Assembly: GCA_002786025.1 (NCBI GenBank)
Contig: NHNW01000132.1
Span: 1 to 13,818, forward strand
Direction: 5' to 3'
DNA length: 13,818 nt
Source of the DNA: Zasmidium citrigriseum
Lineage: Eukaryota; Ascomycota; Dothideomycetes; Mycosphaerellales; Mycosphaerellaceae
Made by a program: the position numbers and the translations under genes
Notes under the pieces: generated by a model
What the model saw: only the letters and a program-made list of their open reading frames with translations
Database searches by the model: none
What the model was told of the DNA's origin: nothing
Shown here: piece by piece, positions 9,022-13,818 of the stretch
How positions within the stretch are numbered: the stretch's first letter is position 1
Layout: each line of letters begins with the position of its first letter

Positions 9022-9840
9022 ATAGCTCTATTAGATAGCGAGCGTATTATTAAGCTTACTAGTAGCCCTAAGCTTAACGATAGTAGCGAGGCCCCTAACG
9101 CTACTAATACCTAAGAATCTAACGCTACTAGTACCGATACCTCCGTTATCTAGGCCCTATCTACTATTAATACGTCTATCTCGCTCGGCGAGCTTATCCG
9201 TCGCGCTATATCTAGCCTAGAGATAGCTACCCGCGTTACTAAGGCTATAGTATCTAACTAGGTCTATACTATTACCTATAAGAGTACGAGTAGTATAGCG
9301 CTACGTAAGTAGCTTAAGCGTAAGGCTAGCGAGATAGCTCGCGATAGCGACGATAACGAGCTCGACGAAGACGAAGACTAAGATAATATCGTCTTTATTA
9401 ATACTAGCGTCGAGCCGAATCGTTACTATACGAAGAAGTAGTACTAGGTATACTATACTCTTCCTCTATTAGAACCGAGCCCTACTAACCTTCTCTAGAT
9501 CCTAGCTATTATCGATTTTATAGACGATAGTAACGGTATTACGTACCTAGTCCTAATCGATATACGTCTAGTACTTCGTCTAGGTATCGATATTAGCGCC
9601 TCCTTTATCTTCTAGTACCGTATCTTACCTAAGGGCGTCGCTAGCTATAAGAGGCGCCTACCTAATATTAACTATCTTAATAATCGCCTTCCTAGTATTA
9701 GCTAGATCTAGGATAGTCCTAGCTACTAGTTCGCCCGCTATACCCTAAACGGTAGCCCGAATAGCTATATACGCCGCGCCGAAGCTATCCTATAGGCCTA
9801 GTCTTAAGAGTATCCTAGTATAGCTTACGATAAGAACTAA
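9022..9840 (+). pseudogene. Decayed plus-strand gene with Ser/Thr-rich N half and acidic middle
   Basis: One frame of 273 codons with very RNY-like codon pattern and only TAG/TAA interruptions. The proposed start is ATA (former ATG) at 9022, read Met-Ala-Leu-Leu-Asp-Ser-Glu-Arg, chosen because a C/T-rich leader precedes it and the upstream frame is poor. The N half is Ser/Thr/Asn-rich and likely disordered. A Lys/Arg-rich stretch near 9308-9340 is followed by an Asp/Glu-rich run near 9344-9385. The second half is more globular, with hydrophobic and aromatic residues. The TAA at 9838-9840 may be the stop or a former CAA, and the frame can be read on to about 9960. It is the only clear plus-strand gene in the middle block. 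I do not recognise the family, and the basic-acidic layout hints at a nuclear protein only weakly. Confidence 0.6.
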
Positions 9841-10092
9841 GTATTAGTAGGCTAAGAGAAGATTATTAGGAGGTTTAGTAAGGGCTTAAGATTAATAGGC
9901 CGTACTATACTTAATAAGAACATAATAAGCTTAAGATAGAAGGTCTTAAGTAGATAGTAATAAGAATAGCTTATATCTTATAATAACTTCCCGCGCTTTT
10001 TATTTATTTATACTATAATTATTTCTCTCGCTCCTTACCTATCTATTTTGTAATAATTTTCCGCGCCTTCCTAGAGTTTAAGGTTAGTTACG
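9841..10092. other. A-T-rich region downstream of the 9022-9840 gene
   Basis: This could include a short C-terminal extension of the upstream frame to about 9960. The rest is A-T rich with one CpA (9921) and one TpG (10049). No other feature is seen. Confidence 0.35.
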
Positions 10093-10120
10093 TAATATTA
10101 TTACTCTTCGTAGCGCGTAG
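10093..10120 (-). repeat. Inverted 28-nt copy of the satellite hairpin core
   Basis: The reverse complement of these 28 bases matches satellite positions 3896-3923 exactly, including the asymmetric loop, so the orientation is meaningful. It lies about 6 kb from the array and marks the far side of the middle block. The next bases carry further hairpin-like sequence (cgtaatattataacgttat). It may be one end of an element whose other end carries the array, or a stray satellite fragment. Confidence 0.8.
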
Positions 10121-10780
10121 CGTAATATTATAACGTTATCGCTAGGATATCTACTACCTACGCTCTTAATATACGCTCTAGTAGCGCCGAGCTATTAAAT
10201 TACCTTAAGACCTTATCGCCGTAGGTATTAAATATTAACTTCGTAAAATTAACGACGTAAGAATTATTCGTAGTACTAAAGTAGATAAATTTCGGCCGTA
10301 TTTTATACCCTAGCGAATAACGAGATCTCTCCTATATATTCTAATACTACTAGTAGAGCTCGCCGTCTAAAAAGACTATTATACTACCGTAAGATTATAC
10401 CTTTAAAACAGCCCTACTATATAAGTCTAGGAGAGTAATAAGTTAAGAATCTTTATAATATAGTAGGTAGCTAGCTCTAGGATTACTCGAAGCTATTAAA
10501 TTAATACTCGATAATTAGATACTAGGCTAGCCGCGATTTACTTCGGAAATTGCGATTAATAGTTATATAAACTAGTAATCTCCGTCCTCGTCTATATTAA
10601 GGCCTAGTTAGTTTAACTATATACTCTCTTCTATAATACTCGTCTTTAACGACGATATTATAGCTATAGGCGCTATACTAGTATTAGCTTTATACTTTCC
10701 TTATAAGGTTTAAAAGCCTAATTCTATTACTATAGGTAATATTAGCTTACTAAAACAATAGTAGACGCGGCGACGAAGTT
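10121..10780. other. Unassigned spacer upstream of P2
   Basis: Mixed A-T-rich sequence with three surviving CpA/TpG (10409, 10551, 10756). Short readable runs occur on both strands but none has independent support. No repeat or RNA signal was found. Confidence 0.35.
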
Positions 10781-10990
10781 TTCGCCTCGCTATAACTTTC
10801 TACCTCTTATACCTATATACGCCCGCTTTATACGAGTCGTACGCTTCTACTTAGTCCGTCCTCGTATCTATTATAATCTTACGAACTCTCGCTTACGCCC
10901 CTCGCTCTACGCTAGCTAGTACTATCGTATTCTCTACTACTCCTCGCTTCTAAGACCTACCTACTCTTCTACCGACTTAGCTTTACTATT
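10781..10990 (+). promoter_or_regulatory. Pyrimidine-rich leader of P2
   Basis: About 200 bases in which C and T dominate the plus strand (for example tctctactactcctcgcttc), ending at the ATA that I take as the former start codon of P2. This resembles the C/T-rich 5' leaders of filamentous fungal genes. A minus-strand frame here gives an Arg/Lys-rich shadow that I reject. No defined core promoter motif is visible. Confidence 0.4.
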
Positions 10991-12571
10991 ATATCGGAGA
11001 GTTAGGAAGATTTAGACCGCCTAGCTAGCGTATCGCGAGCGCCTCCTACTTAGATAGTACCTCCTCCTACTCTAATAACTCTAAACTAGCTATTAACCCT
11101 ACTCGGTTAGCTCGGTTATCTACTTACTCTAACTCCTATAGTTAATCTATACGGCCTCGGCGGCTCGACTTAATTAGCTCTATAGCTAGATAAAGTTATA
11201 CTAACGACTAAAGAAACACCTACTCCTACCTAAGTAGCTAAACTTCTAACTTATAGCCTCCGCTCGTAGTAATCTTATAGAGCTTCTTAAGCGGCTACGC
11301 TTCCCGATACTAACGCTTCTACTAGTATAGTAAATATATCGATATAGCTAAGGCTTAGCTAGCTATCTACTCCTATACTTACGTATTCGGAGCTTACTTA
11401 ATTATAGTCCGTCCTTAAGTACCTCGCCTTTAACTCTACGATAGCTATTAGCTTAGTTCTCTATAGTAATTATAATATTGCTACTATCGAGGGCGCTTTT
11501 ACGGCGCTAAATAAGATCTATAAAGAAGAAGGCGACGCTAGTACCGTATTTACTCTAATACTATAGTATTTAAATACGTACGCTTAGACTTAGGACGAGA
11601 CGATATACGCCTCTATAGCTATTATTAATAAACTCGGCGAAATAATTTTAGGCCCTAAGAATCTCGAGAAAGTAGTTACTAGTACTAAAGATTTAACGAC
11701 GCTCTACGCGAAGGGAAAGGATTCGAAGCGGAGGGTTAAGGATACGGAGGACCTCTATAAGCTTATAACGTAGGATTAGGCCTTTATCTATAAGTATCTA
11801 TATGTTTCTAAGTCTACTAAGATTCTCGATCCTAGAGAGCTACTAGAGTATAAGGGTCTAAATAGTACGTAGACTAAAAAAATAAAGACGATCCTAGAGT
11901 TAGCGAGCTATAAGAACTAGGATTAGAAATAGGTTATTAGACTTCTAAATAAGTATACTATTAAGCGGATTAACGATAACTACGATAAGTCGAGGAAGAT
12001 AAAGGTAATATTTAGCCTAAACGTAGAGGATATAACCGCTACCGCGAGGAAAATCGCCCTAGGCTAGATAGGTATCTTTACTATCTCTAATATAACTATA
12101 ACTAAGGAGGAGATTAATACGCTAAATATATCTCTCTAGGCGTATAGCGATAAGTGTAAGGTCTCTCCCGATAGGTCTATCTAGTTAGCTACGGAGAATA
12201 ACCTATATTTCGTTATAATAGACGTTATAGGCGCTATCCGATAGTATAGACGTAAGAGATACTTACGAGGTACGGTAGATTACTTATAGGGCGCCCCTCG
12301 TATATAGTTCTTCCCTAACTCGCTACGATCCTATATTAGTACTATAAGCCCGTCGTTAGAAGACGAGCGCCTTCTAAAGGTTATAGATTACTAGGCGAAG
12401 GACGATAATAGCCCTATTATAGTTAAGAAATAGCTCGGAAGCTTTATTAATACCTAGAATTCTAAGCGTCTCCTAATAGCGAAGTAACTAGCTCCTAAGC
12501 TAGACGAGCCTATACTATCGCTAACGAAAGTATCTAGTAGTAGACCCCCTAGATTTAAGCCTATTAATAGT

Positions 12572-12661
12572 AACGACGAAGATCCTAACGACGAAGATCC
12601 TAACGACGAAGATCCTAACGACGAAGATCCTAATAACGAAGATCCTAACGACGAAGATCCT
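12572..12661 (+). repeat. Six 15-bp tandem repeats coding Asn-Asp-Glu-Asp-Pro in P2
   Basis: Units of aacgacgaagatcct start at 12572, 12587, 12602, 12617, 12632 (variant aataacgaagatcct) and 12647, in phase with the P2 frame. A degenerate seventh copy follows. The unit holds no former CpA that must be restored. It is an acidic expansion in the linker, absent from P1, and the variant again differs near a CpG. Confidence 0.95.
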
Positions 12662-13048
12662 AAGACGGAGGATAATAATCTACCTCTCGCTAGAACGCTA
12701 TTTAGTAAGAAGAAAGCGCTAAGTCCGAGCGTATAAAAGGGCGTCTCTTCTCTTCTCTCGGCTACTAAAGGCCGCGATAATAGACTAGATAATACGTCGT
12801 CTACTAATAACGCTAGTAAGTAGCCCTCTATCGACGAAGATAATTAGATATTTAAGGATACGCTAGAGAATTAGAACGCGGATACTACTAATACTAGGTA
12901 GCCTAGTAATAAGCGTAGATCTAGCGATAGTCCCGAGGTTAAGGATACTCTAATAGAGATTAATACTACTCGCGACGATAAGCCTAACGATAAGCCTACT
13001 AATAACGATAGAGAGATTAACGAGGATACTAAAATAGAAGACGATTTC

Positions 13049-13084
13049 GAGTAGGATAAGGAGCTCGAGTAGGATAAGGAGCCT
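13049..13084 (+). repeat. 18-bp in-frame duplication in P2 acidic linker
   Basis: Two adjacent copies of gagtaggataaggag plus a final codon (ctc, then cct), in phase with P2 and coding a Glu-(Gln or Trp)-Asp-Lys-Glu unit. Both copies carry the same TAG. Confidence 0.8.
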
Positions 13085-13818
13085 TAGTAGGAAGATAAGA
13101 TATAGCTTAAGCTATATATCGACGAGATTAATACTAGAGACGAGTTTAGCGTAGCTCTACCGCCTCTCTAGAACTTCTAAGAAGATCTAGCCTTCTATAA
13201 TACTAATATAGACTATAGTTATTAGCCTAAGAAGCCCTCCGACGCTAGCTCGGCTATCCGTTATAATATACTATATAGTACCGCGTTTCGGACTAAGGTT
13301 AAATTTCTACTAAAGAATTATAAGCTAGGTCTAGTATCTAAGGGCTTAAAGAAGGCTCTACTAGGACTTCGTCCCTTTATTACGGCTATTAGCGATTATT
13401 AGCTACGACCTTACTAGACGTATCTTAAGTAAACGCTTACTATATTCGGCCTTCTAGTTACTATATTTAAATATAAGAATAGCGACGAGATTATTAGATT
13501 CTTAAGGGAGCTTACTATAACGAACCTAAGGAATACGACTATCGAGAAGTAGTTATTCTTAGAGGCGAATTAGTATAAGAAGTATATAACGCTAGATCGA
13601 ATACTACCTTCTTATCTCGATCTTAGCTTAATAAATAGAGCTTTACTATACTACCTCTCGGAGTACGAGCCTCTTAATATTAATATAGAGTTAGTAAATA
13701 AGATCCTAGAGTAGACCTATCCTAATATTACGATACGCTAGGCTAACGATTACTTCGTAACTACTAACTAGAATAGATAGCTCGAGGATCTCCGTAGCGA
13801 GATATTAACGGAGACGTA

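Larger units (their letters stand above)
1..13818. other. RIP-saturated fungal DNA (whole window)
   Basis: CpA and TpG are almost absent on both strands. CpA survives at 1904, 4200, 4264, 6441, 8277, 9921, 10409, 10756 and 11217. TpG survives at 403, 734, 2303, 3347, 3580, 4095, 4811, 4944, 5396, 5487, 5498, 10049, 10551, 11479, 11813 and 12155. TpA is in excess: the first 60 bases hold 9 TpA and 4 ApT. CpG, CpT and CpC remain common. This is the known product of fungal RIP acting strictly at CpA on both strands. The mutation runs across genes, the satellite and spacers alike with no clean island, so the window sits inside a larger mutated domain. The counts were made by eye and could be off by a few. 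Confidence 0.93.
10991..13818 (+). pseudogene. P2: large decayed gene, paralogue of P1, 3' end outside window
   Basis: One indel-free frame of about 942 codons from a proposed ATA start (former ATG; Met-Ser-Glu-Ser) to the right edge, broken only by TAG/TAA. The C/T-rich leader supports the start. Blocks shared in order with P1: Trp-Asp-Trp near residue 310 (base 11918), Met-Thr-Lys-Glu-Glu near 370 (12098), Asn-Leu-Tyr-Phe-Val near 404 (12200), and Leu-Ile-Asn-Arg-Ala-Leu-Leu-Tyr from about 880 (13628). Bases 11918-11941 match P1 246-269 at 23 of 24, including the same three premature TAG. The 45-base block at 12200 is about 80% identical to P1 513-557. The N terminus is Pro/Thr/Ser-rich. 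A long acidic, Asn/Asp/Ser-rich linker (about 500-730) holds six NDEDP repeats and other duplications. Family and function unrecognised. The part matching the P1 basic segment would lie beyond the window. Confidence 0.75.

Noticed and set aside
10781..10990. Arg/Lys-rich minus-strand protein
   Set aside because: It is the shadow of the C/T-rich plus-strand leader of P2. All frames lack TGA here, so openness is no evidence.
1..13818. Absence of TGA as evidence for coding frames
   Set aside because: RIP converts TGA to TAA in every frame, so only TAG/TAA remain everywhere. I relied on paralogy, codon pattern and lack of indels instead.
1..13818. A known transposon (LTR retroelement, LINE, DNA transposon, Helitron or large cargo-carrying element)
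   Set aside because: No long terminal repeats, protease, integrase, helicase or recombinase signature could be read. The hairpin sequences alone are not enough.
1..13818. Bacterial or phage origin
   Set aside because: No ribosome binding sites, operons or intact frames are present. CpA/TpG loss on both strands fits fungal RIP.

Overview
The window looks like nuclear DNA of a filamentous ascomycete fungus that has been saturated by repeat-induced point mutation (RIP, C to T at CpA). Reading every line by eye I find only 9 CpA and 16 TpG in 13,818 bases, where random order at about 40% G+C would give roughly 800 of each. CpG, CpT and CpC stay common. Almost every ATG, CAG, CAA and TGG has therefore become ATA, TAG, TAA and TAG, so no normal open reading frame survives, and genes must be read through TAG/TAA and from ATA starts. 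No species can be named from this.

Layout. (1) 3-3452, plus strand: one indel-free decayed reading frame of about 1,149 codons, cut at the left edge (P1). (2) 3612-4117: a satellite-like array of a 97-bp unit, each unit holding a long hairpin. (3) 4118-10092: a middle block. It has a decayed minus-strand gene at 4358-5392, poorly resolved minus-strand coding-like stretches between about 5600 and 8770, a minus-strand tRNA-like sequence at 6541-6611, a GC-rich spot near 8758-8845, and a decayed plus-strand gene at 9022-9840. (4) 10093-10120: a 28-nt inverted copy of the satellite hairpin core. (5) 10991 to the right edge, plus strand: a second large decayed frame (P2) that is a diverged paralogue of P1 in the same orientation, behind a pyrimidine-rich leader.

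How it fits together. P1 and P2 share ordered protein blocks, including Trp-Asp-Trp, Met-Thr-(Arg/Lys)-Glu-Glu, Asn-Leu-Tyr-Phe-Val and Asn-Arg-Ala-Leu-Leu-Tyr, so they belong to one multi-copy family that I do not recognise. The middle block lies between related hairpin sequences. It could be a composite mobile element or an insertion between family members, but I see no transposase, reverse transcriptase or recombinase signature that I can name. All genes here are most likely dead. The best-supported observations are the near-complete loss of CpA/TpG, the paired CG-to-TA differences among satellite units, and the P1/P2 paralogy.
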